Assembly: GCA_001839685.1 (NCBI GenBank) | Contig: MLAK01000912.1 | Span: 1 to 28,135, forward strand | Length of the DNA stretch: 28,135 nucleotides | Reading direction: 5' to 3' | Source of the DNA: Tritrichomonas foetus | Lineage: Eukaryota; Parabasalia; Tritrichomonadida; Tritrichomonadidae | In this document: positions 8,113 through 17,146 of the stretch, one piece after another | Layout: each line of letters opens with the position of its first letter | Numbering within the stretch: the first letter of the stretch is position 1 | Position numbers and translations under genes: made by a program | Notes under the pieces: generated by a model | What the model saw: the letters and a program-made list of their open reading frames with translations, nothing else | The model's database searches: none | Told to the model about the DNA's origin: nothing

Positions 8113-9162
8113 TCACTTGCAGTAGGCTGGTGGTGGTGGAGGTGGTGGCGGAGGAGGAGGAGGCGGTGGTGGCGGCGGGCAGGATCCTGAACTTGGAGGA
8201 GGAGGTGGTGCCTCTTGTGCAACTGGCGCTGGAGGCGGTGTTGCAGCTGAGCTCTCGGAAATGTCTGTTGATTTTCTCCTTGACGAGCTTTCTGATCCTT
8301 CGTCCTTTGTCTTGCGACTCTTTCTTCTCCTCTTCTTTGAATCTGGAGATGGCTCTGGTGTGGCGGCGGAGGCACTGGGTTCTTCGCCTTCGTCGAGTTG
8401 ATCTGGAATATTTATATCGCCAATGATTTCCTTCTGCCTGTCACGGAGTGTGAGTGATCTGAATGGATCTGCAACCTTTGGTGAGATTTCAAAGAAGTCG
8501 CAAGGATCATCGAAGAATCGTGATGGCCCGTCTGTTGATGTTTGAACAAGATCGATTGCAGAAACTTCATCGTCGCCTTCACCGAAAACTTCCATATGGT
8601 CAGCCTTAATTGGTGAGTTTGGTGGGAAGATATAAATTGATGATGATTCAGCTGAATACTCTGGTAATGGCATGTATGAATAGCTGAGTGTTGGGAATGG
8701 TGAATAAGCTTTCCTGAGATGGTTGTTTAATTGTGTGCTTTGTGTTGATCTGAATTCGTTTGATATTTTTCCGACTTGTTTAGCGATTTTTTCGATACTT
8801 GTTTGGCGTGCGTCGATTGAAACGCGTAATTGAACGGCTGCATCAGCGAGCTCTTGACCAAGCTGGGTGAAGAATCCCCTCAATGTGTCGTGATAAGAAA
8901 CGAGTGGATCTGATGGATTAGAATTGAGTTGATTCAAAGCATCGACTGCTTTGCGGGAAATATCGTCGCGTAAGTTTTCGATTTTCTGGAAGATGGTCCA
9001 GTGTGATGTTCCATCCTTTAATGGCTTTGGAAGTTTTGGTAAATTAAGCGAATCGCGTGGAAGTTCCTCGTCATCTGATGCTGATGCTGATTCTTGAGAT
9101 TCTTCGTCTTCTGAGCTGCCCTTGGTGGCCTTGGTGCCTGGGCTGGTGGTGCGACTGGGCAT
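8113..9162 (-). CDS. SCAR/WAVE-like protein, 3' part of a frame-split locus
   Basis: 349 codons. The first ~14 residues look like noise. Real coding character starts at an acidic Ser stretch (SSEDEESQESASASDDEE, about residues 16-33). Helices at about 55-140 (FQKIENLRDDI ... KQVGKISNEF) are followed by FRSTQSTQLNNHLRKAYSPF, and then by FFDDPCDFFEISPKVADPF before a charged helix. This order resembles the SCAR homology domain, whose DPSYFF.LWKEK segment precedes a basic region. A basic RRRKSRK patch and a C-terminal run of about 17 prolines follow. SCAR/WAVE activates Arp2/3 at the plasma membrane within the WAVE complex. No WH2-central-acidic end is present: the protein stops at AYCK. A frame change in the proline run would instead end in a short Trp-containing tail (SEWKVAAG). 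It probably forms one gene with the ORF upstream. Confidence 0.5.
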   Translation of the reverse strand: MPSRTTSPGTKATKGSSEDEESQESASASDDEELPRDSLNLPKLPKPLKDGTSHWTIFQKIENLRDDISRKAVDALNQLNSNPSDPLVSYHDTLRGFFTQLGQELADAAVQLRVSIDARQTSIEKIAKQVGKISNEFRSTQSTQLNNHLRKAYSPFPTLSYSYMPLPEYSAESSSIYIFPPNSPIKADHMEVFGEGDDEVSAIDLVQTSTDGPSRFFDDPCDFFEISPKVADPFRSLTLRDRQKEIIGDINIPDQLDEGEEPSASAATPEPSPDSKKRRRKSRKTKDEGSESSSRRKSTDISESSAATPPPAPVAQEAPPPPPSSGSCPPPPPPPPPPPPPPPPPAYCK

Positions 9163-10064
9163 TCTTCATCGTCGTCTGGTGGTTGAGGAACGAATGAAGG
9201 TGGCTGTGGGCAGCGCTCCCTTGGTGGCGGTGGCGGTGGTCTGTTTTTGGGTGGATTAACTGGTGGTCCTTCGGAGTCGGAGTATTCTTCTGGAGACTCA
9301 TCTGATGGTGGGCCGCGTTGTCTGAATGGCGGTGGCACTGGTGGGGCCTCGTCATCGCTGGAACTGTCTGAAGAAGAAGACGATGATGATTTTCGTTTTG
9401 GCGGTGGTGGGATTGTCGGTGGGGCGGAAATCTTCGGCGGTGGAGGAGGAATCTTCGGCGGCTGTGGAGCACCTAGAATGGTTGGAGGTGGTGGCGGTGG
9501 TGGTGGAACAGCGCCCGGTATGCCTGATCCGGCGTTGTTTGGTGGTGGTGGTGGGGTGGATCCGGGTGGAACTGGTGCGCCTGGCGCGACGACCTTCTTG
9601 ACGACTTTCTTACCCTTCTTACCCTTCTTTTTGACGACCTTCTTGACGATAACTTGCGCTTCACCGCCGGCAGCTGGTGCGGCTGGGGCTCCACCAGCGG
9701 GTGGTGGAGGTGGAGCAGCTGGTGGGGCTGGTGCAGCTGGCTTAGGTGATGGTGGATCGGCGGCTGGTGGAGGAGGTGCTGGCTTGGCTGGTGGGGGAGC
9801 AGCTGGCTTGGGTGCAGGAGCACCGCCCTTATTTCCGAGACGGGCGCCCATTGCAGCCATGAGCTGGGCCTTGAAGTCCATAGGATTATCAGCGGGCTTT
9901 GGAGGTGGCTTTTCGGGTGGTGGTGCAACTTTCCTTAGTTTTGGCATATTTCCTGGTGTTAACGACATGATTCCTGTTGGAGCCGCTGGTAAATTCGCTG
10001 GAGGTGGAGGGGGTGGTGGTGGTGGTGGAGGTGGAGGGGGTGGGGGTGGTGGAGGTGCAGACAT
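9018..10064 (-). CDS. Proline-rich actin-regulator-like protein, 5' part of the same locus
   Basis: 348 codons with a far higher GC content than its surroundings. It starts MSA followed by about 19 prolines, then PKLRKV, resembling the LKKT/LRKV end of an actin-binding WH2 motif, and DFKAQLMAAMGARL, another possible short actin-binding helix. Polyproline then alternates with a lysine-rich block (VKKVVKKKGKKGKKVVKKVV) and an acidic-serine block. The layout recalls WIP/verprolin N-termini; polyproline typically binds profilin and SH3 domains. After about residue 315 the sequence turns to noise, while the overlapping frame turns into good coding sequence. I therefore think the true product switches frame near 9110-9140 into the SCAR-like ORF. 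Start: first ATG, with TCATAA about 40 bases upstream. Confidence 0.55.
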   Translation of the reverse strand: MSAPPPPPPPPPPPPPPPPPPPANLPAAPTGIMSLTPGNMPKLRKVAPPPEKPPPKPADNPMDFKAQLMAAMGARLGNKGGAPAPKPAAPPPAKPAPPPPAADPPSPKPAAPAPPAAPPPPPAGGAPAAPAAGGEAQVIVKKVVKKKGKKGKKVVKKVVAPGAPVPPGSTPPPPPNNAGSGIPGAVPPPPPPPPTILGAPQPPKIPPPPPKISAPPTIPPPPKRKSSSSSSSDSSSDDEAPPVPPPFRQRGPPSDESPEEYSDSEGPPVNPPKNRPPPPPPRERCPQPPSFVPQPPDDDEECPVAPPAQAPRPPRAAQKTKNLKNQHQHQMTRNFHAIRLIYQNFQSH

Positions 10065-10853
10065 CTCTTAATACTTCCCAAGTTTTTTTTTATTGTTTAT
10101 GATAGAAATCACTTTTTCTGATAAATTCAATAAAAAGCTGAAGAGAAATGTGAGATGAAAATTGAGAAATTCATTTATGAGATCAAAAATTACTATACAT
10201 TGTAAACTATTTAAAAACTTTTTTTGAAAAAATGACTCATCTTGATAGAATTTGAACCCTAAATAACAAAGTTGATTAACTGAGCGATTTATCTATTGTA
10301 ATTCTAAGTGTAATGCGTTGATTCGTAAAAGTTTGTTGTGGCTTCAAGAATGAAATTATTTAATGAAAATACAAATCACCTGAAGCTAATTTTCTGTGAT
10401 TTCATTAGGGATATATTTCAAAAAAAATTTATTGACGGTTATTTCACCTAAATTGAAATGAAATTTACAATGTTTGTTTACTTCATGTAAATTACATGAA
10501 ATTTAGTTAATGAACTCATCGATACTTCATGCTGTATGTGAGTGTAAATATGTGAACCCATCACTTGTATAAATAAAGTTATCTGCATGTTAATTCAAAC
10601 GAAATTCCTAAAATTAACAACAATTCATTGAAATTGTCGATTTTATCATTTCACAGAATCAATATAAAGTAATCACTATTAAAACTACACGGAAAATATG
10701 ATATTTTTTATATAATTTTTCCCCAATAATAGTCATAATTTCACTATCACAAAGATAAACAAAATAATTGGAAAACGAAGAGAGATGAGTTTCTTCATGC
10801 AATAAAAAGTTTAATAATAAGGTAGATATAAAATATAAAATAAAAAAAGCCGA
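10065..10853. other. 789-bp AT-rich spacer
   Basis: No convincing gene. A 40-codon open frame at 10329-10451 (+) has somewhat protein-like composition but no ATG near its start. On the minus strand at about 10244-10300, GCTCAGTTAA and GGTTCAAATTC resemble tRNA A- and B-box sequences, but they are too close together for a tRNA. Confidence 0.45.
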
Positions 10854-12434
10854 TCATTTGAACTTCTTCAACAATTTCTCGGTCTTTCTTGGCATGTGCG
10901 GGAGTTTCTCTGGAAGGGAATACTTTCCAACGAATTTCAAACATTCTGTTCCCCACTCATCAAGGTTTTGAAGTGTTGGTTCATGTGTTTGACCCTTCAT
11001 AAAATTGTCAACTCTTTTATGATTGAATTTATATCCTGGTTTTCCACTGTATTTGTTCAAAATTGATTTCAACCATCCACCTGTGAGTGGATAATACAAA
11101 TCGGACTTTTTAATTTTTCCTGTGATAATATCATTTACATTAGGGATGATTTTATCGATTCCAGTGAGAAGTGGCCAATCATAATCCGGCATTATTTTCT
11201 TGTACTGTTCTGAGTGTGTTGAATCTAAGTCATCACTCATTATCCACTTTGTTGCAGCATAGAAGTCCATAACATCATATAAATAATTTGCAATTTCATC
11301 AAAAACTATATCAGGGAGACCAAAAGAAGAGAAAAATTTACGTTTCATTACAAGTTTGCTTTTCATCTTGTTCGGGAAATTACAAATTGGGGAAATTTCT
11401 AATTTGTAACCTTCAACAAAAGTAATAATTGCATTTCTCATACCCATTTCCAAAATTGTGGAAGTAGTAAAATATTTATTCCTAAAGTGTTCGTGGATGT
11501 ATTGCATAATGAATAAGCTTGTAGATATTAAGTAAATTTGCCATTGATCGCTGACATTCTTATTTGATGAAATTCCACCAATCAGATCACTCAATTGAAG
11601 AATCGGTGATTCAATATCAACACCTTCTACAGCTTTTTTGCCGCGATCGAAGTCACGAAGAACATGAACTATGTAAAGGCCAAGGAGTGGCACTTTTGGT
11701 GTTTGTTCATTTCGTGCATCATTTCCGTCAACAACAGAATTATCTTCCATCACAAAAAGTGGATATTGTTGCATTAAAAATGAGCCAGAAACTTTTACAA
11801 TTTCAGCTTCAAATTGTGCTTGAGATATCTTTGTTTGAAGTACAGGTAAAAGGGAACGAAGTTCTTGAATGGTTTCTAAAGTTGGCTTTCTTGAAGCAAG
11901 GCCGCATAATTGATTAAGAATGCCAGTGTCATTATAATAATCATTTTGAGCCATTTTCTTATCGACTGAGTAAGGAATACTCTGAACGAGTTCGCTATAA
12001 CGAGTGAGTGTTGACGTGCTTTGCAAAAGGACTGCATATGATTGGTCAAGTTCCATTGAATTATCGAGATCCTTTAATTTGAAGATAATCTGGACCACGA
12101 ACTCGCCGGCCTCCGAAGAAATCGAGAAAGATTCAGAATGTGGTTTCAAGTCGCTAATTGAGTCTGGAATCTTTATTTTCGATTCACCAAACCTGAAAAT
12201 TGAGCCAAGTGGAGATTTGGCTTGAAGAGCAAAAGTAATTTCATATATGTTGGTGATTGGTATTTCAAACTGATCTTCAATTTGCTTGAGCGGGGCGTTG
12301 GCGCGGACCATTTTTGTCTGCCCTGTTAAAGTGTCAGCCCTCCAAGTAATAAAGAGAACTGATGGAAGAAATCGGGGAAGTCGTATAGATTCGATTTTGC
12401 ATAATAAAATACGGGTTTGAATTCGGTCATCCAT
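10854..12434 (-). CDS. Protein with N-terminal C2-like domain and helical C-terminus
   Basis: 526 residues. Residues 1 to about 135 form a beta-rich segment (RIQTRILLCKIESIRLPRFL, VLFITWR, then GEFVVQIIFKLKDLD) resembling the NT-C2 domain of EEIG1/EHBP1-type proteins and plant homologues, which bind membranes and link to the cytoskeleton. The rest is mostly helical; about residues 300-430, including FGLPDIVFDEIANYLYDVMD, has the feel of the dilute (DIL) domain of class V myosins. Both calls rest on pattern only. There are no membrane segments or signal peptide. The end is very basic. The first ATG is at 12434; a longer reading to 12452 would need GTG. TCATAC at 12437-12442 just before the ATG is initiator-like. 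Confidence 0.55.
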   Translation of the reverse strand: MDDRIQTRILLCKIESIRLPRFLPSVLFITWRADTLTGQTKMVRANAPLKQIEDQFEIPITNIYEITFALQAKSPLGSIFRFGESKIKIPDSISDLKPHSESFSISSEAGEFVVQIIFKLKDLDNSMELDQSYAVLLQSTSTLTRYSELVQSIPYSVDKKMAQNDYYNDTGILNQLCGLASRKPTLETIQELRSLLPVLQTKISQAQFEAEIVKVSGSFLMQQYPLFVMEDNSVVDGNDARNEQTPKVPLLGLYIVHVLRDFDRGKKAVEGVDIESPILQLSDLIGGISSNKNVSDQWQIYLISTSLFIMQYIHEHFRNKYFTTSTILEMGMRNAIITFVEGYKLEISPICNFPNKMKSKLVMKRKFFSSFGLPDIVFDEIANYLYDVMDFYAATKWIMSDDLDSTHSEQYKKIMPDYDWPLLTGIDKIIPNVNDIITGKIKKSDLYYPLTGGWLKSILNKYSGKPGYKFNHKRVDNFMKGQTHEPTLQNLDEWGTECLKFVGKYSLPEKLPHMPRKTEKLLKKFK

Positions 12435-12436
12435 AA

Positions 12437-12442
12437 GTATGA
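12437..12442 (-). promoter_or_regulatory. Initiator-like element of the C2-like gene
   Basis: TCATAC on the minus strand, 2 bases before the ATG at 12434, matches TCA-pyrimidine-T/A. It implies an almost leaderless mRNA and decides the start against the longer GTG reading. Confidence 0.4.
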
Positions 12443-12650
12443 TTTTTGACACTTTTCCTCACTTTTTATAAAGAATTACAATTGATAATTATTCAAAAAG
12501 TTATATCATGCTCTTTGACTAAAATCTTTTGATAAAAAGCAGATGTATACAAACCAAATAGTCTTAACGTACGAAATCACTAAAATGATCCTTATCATCA
12601 GTATTACTTAATACCATCAGTCAAAAATCAAAAACCAAATAGCTAAAAGA

Positions 12651-13258
12651 ATGACGAAAATTTCCCTTATCGCAAACTTCGCAAATGGCCGAATTCAAAA
12701 ATATTTCGAAAATGATTCTGAAGAAGCTATTGTTTCAGTTTTCGGGTGGACAGCTTTCAGTCAATTGTTAAATCTATTTTTTATAGTTATGAGCCATATT
12801 TATTCATAGTTTTGAAATTTTGCAACAATTAAACCGAAAAAAGAGCGATTTTGGAGAAAGCCTAAAAAAAAATTGAGAGAAGCTTTTTTTCCAAGAATCA
12901 CAAAGATTATAATACTGCTTCCCATAATTCTATTTACACTTCTTCTATCGATTTTTAATTAAAAATCGCGAAAATTTTGATAGTTTTAACTCAGTGATGT
13001 TGAATTAATTCAATTTCCATTTGACAAATATGAATGTATTGAAATCTTTTCTGTCATAAAATTTTAGTATATGAAGAAAATAGACTGGCAGTCCTCAACA
13101 GCACATTCTCAAGCAGGGATACAGATACAACGATTGAAAGACCAAATCAAGAAAAATGGAATCCAATATGTTTTTTTCCAGACTCGATGCCAAGTGAATT
13201 TTCTGATGACTCGCCATTTAGATGGCAAAACATTCGTAATCTTCTCATTGATGCCTAA
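12651..13258 (+). pseudogene. Broken membrane-protein gene
   Basis: An ATG at 12651 opens 52 good codons (starting MTKISLIANFANGRI) that end at TAG 12807. One codon later comes TGA 12813. In the same frame coding resumes to TAA 12960: a basic stretch (KPKKERFWRKPKKKLREAF) followed by a strong membrane segment (KIIILLPIILFTLLLSIF). Protein-like sequence then continues with changed frames: 12961-13008, 12990-13067 (QFPFDKYECIEIFSV) and 13043-13258 (71 codons, including NQEKWNPICFFPDSMPSEF). The pieces look like one gene broken by two stops and about three indels. No family is recognised. A short unrecognised intron over the paired stops is an alternative for the first break only. The 86-codon ORF in the third frame (13071-13331) is a shadow. 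Confidence 0.5.
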
Positions 13259-13882
13259 ATTTTTTTTATTTATATCAAAATTATTAATATTTTTTTTATA
13301 CTTCATTTTTGTATTTTGGAAAACATTATAATTTTCGATGGAGGGTCATATGATAATAAAAAGCACGATTTATGATAAGAAATAATCAAGATATTAATGC
13401 TATAAAATCACTTTTTATCTCAATAATTCTCAGAAATTTCTGTGGGGTTTATTTTTTTCTCACAATTTTTTTTTTTGATTTGGTTTTCTCTGTATCTTGA
13501 TTTTTAAATTATAATATTTATATATTATTAATAGGATTACAATTAAATAATTTTTAGATGACAATAATATCAACAATTATTCATTTAGATCTCTCAATAG
13601 TCTTCTACATCTAGAGCTAGTTAGTTTGTATACATCTTAAAAAGCAGTATTTTTGAATCAACTGGTGACATGATTCAAACAAAAGTGGCTTCATTCATAA
13701 TTGAAATACATCAAATTTATAGCCAAATTGTTATCATTTTTTGATTATGATATGGGATAACTAAGGCTTATTCTTCACTTAATTATCCTATGGCCATAAG
13801 AGTTATCTCTAATAACCAAGAAAAAATTGGTGAAAAAAAAAGAAAAGAATTCAGATCATAGGATTTTTATAATTGTGAAGTG
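13259..13882. other. Spacer with weak coding relics
   Basis: AT-rich. An open stretch at about 13623-13744 (+, including SIFESTGDMIQTKVASFII) has protein-like composition and may continue the relic upstream. An imperfect inverted repeat (GATAACT ... AGTTATC) spans about 13756-13814. No gene is called. Confidence 0.35.
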
Positions 13883-14096
13883 AAAGGTCAAATAAAGGCC
13901 AAAAGTGATAAAATTTAATGGGTTAATGTGATGTGAATTTTGCTGGCTCTTTGGGTCACTTCGACTTTGAGGAGGCGCGGTGAGTGAATATGGCGGAGGG
14001 AGCGCAGCGAATTGGAGCTGTGGTCACGCGATAGCCCCTCCTCTAATGGCCGAATGAGTCGAAGGGGCCCGCAAAGTCACATCACATTTACCCATT
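13883..14096. mobile_element. MITE-like element, copy 1
   Basis: A GC-rich island in AT-rich spacer. Inverted ends are AATGGGTTAATGTGATGTGA (13917-13936, continuing to 13943) and TCACATCACATTTACCCATT (14077-14096, starting at 14071); they match over about 26 positions with one gap and two substitutions. Inner inverted segments (CTTCGACT against AGTCGAAG, GAGGAGG against CCTCCTC) would let it fold back. A leader GGTCAAATAAAGGCCAAAAG (13885-13904) before the left end is shared with copy 2. It encodes no protein. Terminal inverted repeats, small size and two dispersed copies fit a non-autonomous DNA transposon. The target duplication is unclear (perhaps TTA). Confidence 0.65.
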
Positions 14097-14463
14097 TTAT
14101 GCGTCAAAAAGCAAAACTCAAAAATTTAGGAAATATAAAAAAAGAGTTTGTATAGAACTTTCATGCTGAGAATCAATAGATTAGTACCATATCTAATTAA
14201 ATCTTGGAGATAACCACAGAGGTATCAAAAGATACTGAAAGTGGAAATTCGATAGCTCTAATTTTGTGATCAAAAAAAAAATTGGTTTGTATTTTCAAAA
14301 ACAACCATCTTTGTAGTATCAAGAATGTATTCTTACTGAGCTTTGAAACAAATATCAAGTGATTATCTCAAAAGAACAATTTGCAGTGATTGAGAGAGTC
14401 TGGAACTTTTTGAAGTTATTACATGGATTTTAAATGGATAATATTTTCGAATTCAGGACATAT
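14097..14463. other. Spacer before coiled-coil gene
   Basis: AT-rich with short A runs. No ORF, RNA or repeat recognised. Confidence 0.5.
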
Positions 14464-14469
14464 TCATTT
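14464..14469 (+). promoter_or_regulatory. Initiator-like element of the coiled-coil gene
   Basis: TCATTT lies 3 bases before the ATG at 14473 and matches TCA-pyrimidine-T/A. It falls inside the longest possible ORF (from 14434) and argues for the shorter start. Confidence 0.4.
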
Positions 14470-14472
14470 GTG

Positions 14473-15435
14473 ATGGAAAAAAAATTTGTAAAATATTCAA
14501 AATTAAAGTTATCGTTAACGTCAAGATTGTCGATATCCAAGGAGATGACCGAAGAAGAATCATTAGAACAAATTAGGACTAGTACAAATCCCAGTAATTC
14601 CGAGAACAATATAAATTTACCAATTGATAATATCGATCCCACACAATGGGAAAATCAAAATGTTCAATCGATTCAAGAAGTTCGCGAAGCCGAAATCGAA
14701 ACAAAAAAATATTTAATGCGCAAAGAAAACAATGAAATGACGTCTCTTCTCGTCACAAAAGAGACCCAATTACAGAAACAGGTTCGTGGAATTACAGAAG
14801 AATGTGGAAAACTGAGGCTGGAAGTCGGATGGCTTGAGAAAGATTTAAGCCAAGTCAAAGAAACAGCTCGCCGACAAATTTTAGAAACCCAAACGGCTCT
14901 ACAATATCAGAAATTAAAAATTGAAGATGATATTCGTGAAAAAGCAAAAGAAATTAAATACATACAGAAAAAAGTTGAAAACCAAAGAGATGAATTAACA
15001 CAAAAAATTCTTCTCGCTCGATCAACAAAAACGAATCAATTTTCTGATCTCGATTTTGAAATCCAGCGATTGAATAAAGAATTAGAAGAAGTCACACAAA
15101 TGTATGGGAAAGCTGGTGTAAAATATGATGATTCTACAATTGAAGCAAAACAAACAGCAGCTTTACTTCAAAATGAAATTCGAACAATTCTCAATCGAAG
15201 TGGTGAACTTGATAAATCCGTTATTAAAGAAAAATCGCAACTTGAAGAACTTACCAAAAAATTGAAAAAAGCTGAAAGAGAATCTGAAAAAATAAAAGTT
15301 TTAATTCAAAAAGAATCCGAAGAAAGAGCAAAAATGAGGGGAAAACTATCACAAGGCGATCAAACGCAATGGCTTGAACGAATTTCATCTCTTGTCGACA
15401 TTGATACTGATTTGACTATTGATGCAGATATTTAG
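14473..15435 (+). CDS. Coiled-coil protein of unknown function
   Basis: 320 residues from the preferred start; the open frame reaches back to an ATG at 14434. A polar N-terminus of about 75 residues (including NLPIDNIDPTQWENQNVQ) leads into a near-continuous coiled coil from about residue 78 to 300, rich in Lys, Glu, Gln and Leu. A short acidic C-terminus (SSLVDIDTDLTIDADI) follows. There is no globular domain, signal peptide or membrane segment. The make-up fits a structural cytoskeletal or flagellar protein, of which trichomonads have many, but I do not recognise a family. A third possible start is the Met at 14545, before TEEESLEQIR. Confidence 0.75.
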   Translation: MEKKFVKYSKLKLSLTSRLSISKEMTEEESLEQIRTSTNPSNSENNINLPIDNIDPTQWENQNVQSIQEVREAEIETKKYLMRKENNEMTSLLVTKETQLQKQVRGITEECGKLRLEVGWLEKDLSQVKETARRQILETQTALQYQKLKIEDDIREKAKEIKYIQKKVENQRDELTQKILLARSTKTNQFSDLDFEIQRLNKELEEVTQMYGKAGVKYDDSTIEAKQTAALLQNEIRTILNRSGELDKSVIKEKSQLEELTKKLKKAERESEKIKVLIQKESEERAKMRGKLSQGDQTQWLERISSLVDIDTDLTIDADI

Positions 15436-15967
15436 ATTCAGTTTTTTCTGTATTTTTGTCGTATTTTTATATTTTTTTCATGATGGATAGCATCACTAAT
15501 ACGTTAGTCTTATTGCATAATTGTGTTTTGTAAATATATTAATTGTTTATCGACTTTAACTTTTTTAATTTTTCTCCGATATTAGATTCTGTTAATTTTT
15601 CTGTTAATTTGAGCTTCATAAGGTAACATCATAATTTCTAAATAAATTGCAAAATTGCAAAATTCTATTCTGTTAAATCATTTGATTTATTTTGAGATGA
15701 AAGTCTGATTTTCGTGGTATAAAATACAAAATTGAATTGAACATCCTATACTTCGATCGTTTTCAGATAATCAAATATGGTTGTTGAAAATTAATTTCTT
15801 GCCAAGTTTTATCAGTGAATTTTAATATTTTTTTATAATGAACATTATCATGATAAAAGATAAAAAAAAAAAAATGAAGCAGTCATGAAATTATATAATT
15901 AAATTTATTTAATTAGCATTATCATGAATCATTTTCGTTCATTTTCACGACTATATTTAAATTTCCT
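15436..15967. other. Convergent spacer, no gene seen
   Basis: Shared 3' flank of the coiled-coil gene (+) and the ankyrin gene (-). AT-rich, with a short direct repeat (AAATTGCAAAATTGCAAAATT near 15643-15663) and an A12 run near 15863. No gene. Confidence 0.55.
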
Positions 15968-16753
15968 TTACTTTTTCGATTTTGGTGTTCTTGTTTTTGG
16001 CTTTGCTTCCTCTTCAGACTCTGATTCTGAAGAAAGTGCCTCTTTAACAGCTTTTACAGCTTGTTTTATTTTAGATTTCTGTGATTTTGGTGATTTTTTC
16101 GCTTTTCCTTTTTTCTGTTCTTTATCACTGTCATCATCATCATCACTATTTGACGAATTTTCATTACTTTGGTCTGGCAAAACATCAGAAATCCAAGTGC
16201 AGTGTGCCTGTTTAGCGATATCTCTAACCGTCTTTAAATTGATGTCAGGACTGCCTGCATCAATTCCTTTTTCAATCAAAAACTGGGCCACTCGTCTCTG
16301 ATTTCCTGCAACAGCATAAAACAAAGCATTCCAACCTGAACTGCTACATGAATTTATATCAATGTCTTTTTCCAAGATGAATGATAAATATTGGAGGTGT
16401 CCACGAGCTGCCGCAATGTGCAACACGTTTTTACCATCTTCTGTTCTTGCATTAAGGTTGGCGCCTTTTTTCAGAAGAAAATCGACGACTTCTGTCCTTC
16501 CTGTAAATGCGGTCCAATGGAGGGCTGTATAGCCCATAAAATTCTTTTTGTCTACAACTGCATCATTTGCGACTAAATATTTAGCACAATCTTTGGCTCC
16601 GTGTGCAGCAGAACACATTAATAAAGTATGCATATGATTTTCTTCTGAGCCCGTCGATTCGTTTGGATCTACTTCGGAAGGAACGAGTGTTTGTAGTGCT
16701 TCTAAATCGTTGAATTGTGCCATTGCCCAGGCTTGAAGTAATTTTTCGCTCAT
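15968..16753 (-). CDS. Ankyrin-repeat protein with charged C-terminal tail
   Basis: 261 residues. Four ankyrin repeats follow one another at about residues 41-74, 75-107, 108-140 and 141-174, with clear cores such as GYTALHWTAFTGRTEVVDFL, KNVLHIAAARGHLQYLSFIL and WNALFYAVAGNQRRVAQFLI. The N-terminal 30 residues look like a capping repeat. From about 195 the protein is disordered: an acidic Asp/Ser run, a lysine-rich block (KKGKAKKSPKSQKSK), an acidic Ser/Glu run and a basic end, which could act as a nuclear localisation signal. Ankyrin proteins are greatly expanded in trichomonads and mostly act as binding scaffolds; the partner is unknown. The start is the first ATG in frame. Confidence 0.9.
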   Translation of the reverse strand: MSEKLLQAWAMAQFNDLEALQTLVPSEVDPNESTGSEENHMHTLLMCSAAHGAKDCAKYLVANDAVVDKKNFMGYTALHWTAFTGRTEVVDFLLKKGANLNARTEDGKNVLHIAAARGHLQYLSFILEKDIDINSCSSSGWNALFYAVAGNQRRVAQFLIEKGIDAGSPDINLKTVRDIAKQAHCTWISDVLPDQSNENSSNSDDDDDSDKEQKKGKAKKSPKSQKSKIKQAVKAVKEALSSESESEEEAKPKTRTPKSKK

Positions 16754-17146
16754 TTTGGTAAAAAAAAATGTACCACGAAAAGTTGGAAGGAGACGTTTAT
16801 AAATTTTTCAATATGCATTTCTATTTTTTCAATACTTTTCCCTATTTTTTCTCAATTAATTCCAAAATCATAGAAAAAGTTTATGTTTCAATAAATTAAA
16901 GAAAATTTGTGAATTGAATAGAAAATTTCTTATATTCAAAAAAATAACACATTGTTTGTGGGAAGTTTTAGATTAAATCATCATTTTCACGACATGTTTG
17001 ATATTTTATATAAATATATAAATATTTGTTATATATATTAAGAAGTTTTTTATAATGTTTGTTTGGATCTGATGGAGAAAATTATAAAAATCGAAAATCG
17101 GTAATTGTAATAAAGACTTCTGAATTCTGCAGAACCAAGAAAATCA
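16754..17146. other. Divergent promoter region, no gene seen
   Basis: AT-rich region between the divergent ankyrin and deubiquitinase genes; it must hold both promoters. I see no strong initiator match; TCAATGAT overlaps the deubiquitinase start. Confidence 0.5.

Noticed and set aside
8091..9928. Other long ORFs opposite or within the SCAR-like locus (His/Gln/Arg-rich or Val-rich)
   Set aside because: Frame shadows of the proline repeats; composition follows from shifted CCN/CAN codons.
9247..10071. 274-codon Gly-rich ORF on the + strand
   Set aside because: It is the exact antisense of the CCN proline repeats (GGN on the other strand); glycine richness is forced by that and there is no independent signal.
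10244..10300. tRNA-like A- and B-box sequences (minus strand)
   Set aside because: GCTCAGTTAA and GGTTCAAATTC are only about 35 nt apart with no room for an anticodon arm, and no acceptor stem pairs. At most it is a tRNA-derived scrap.
13071..13331. 86-codon + strand ORF
   Set aside because: Another frame of the same DNA (13043-13258) has far better protein-like composition, so this ORF is a shadow that ends in Phe/Leu noise.
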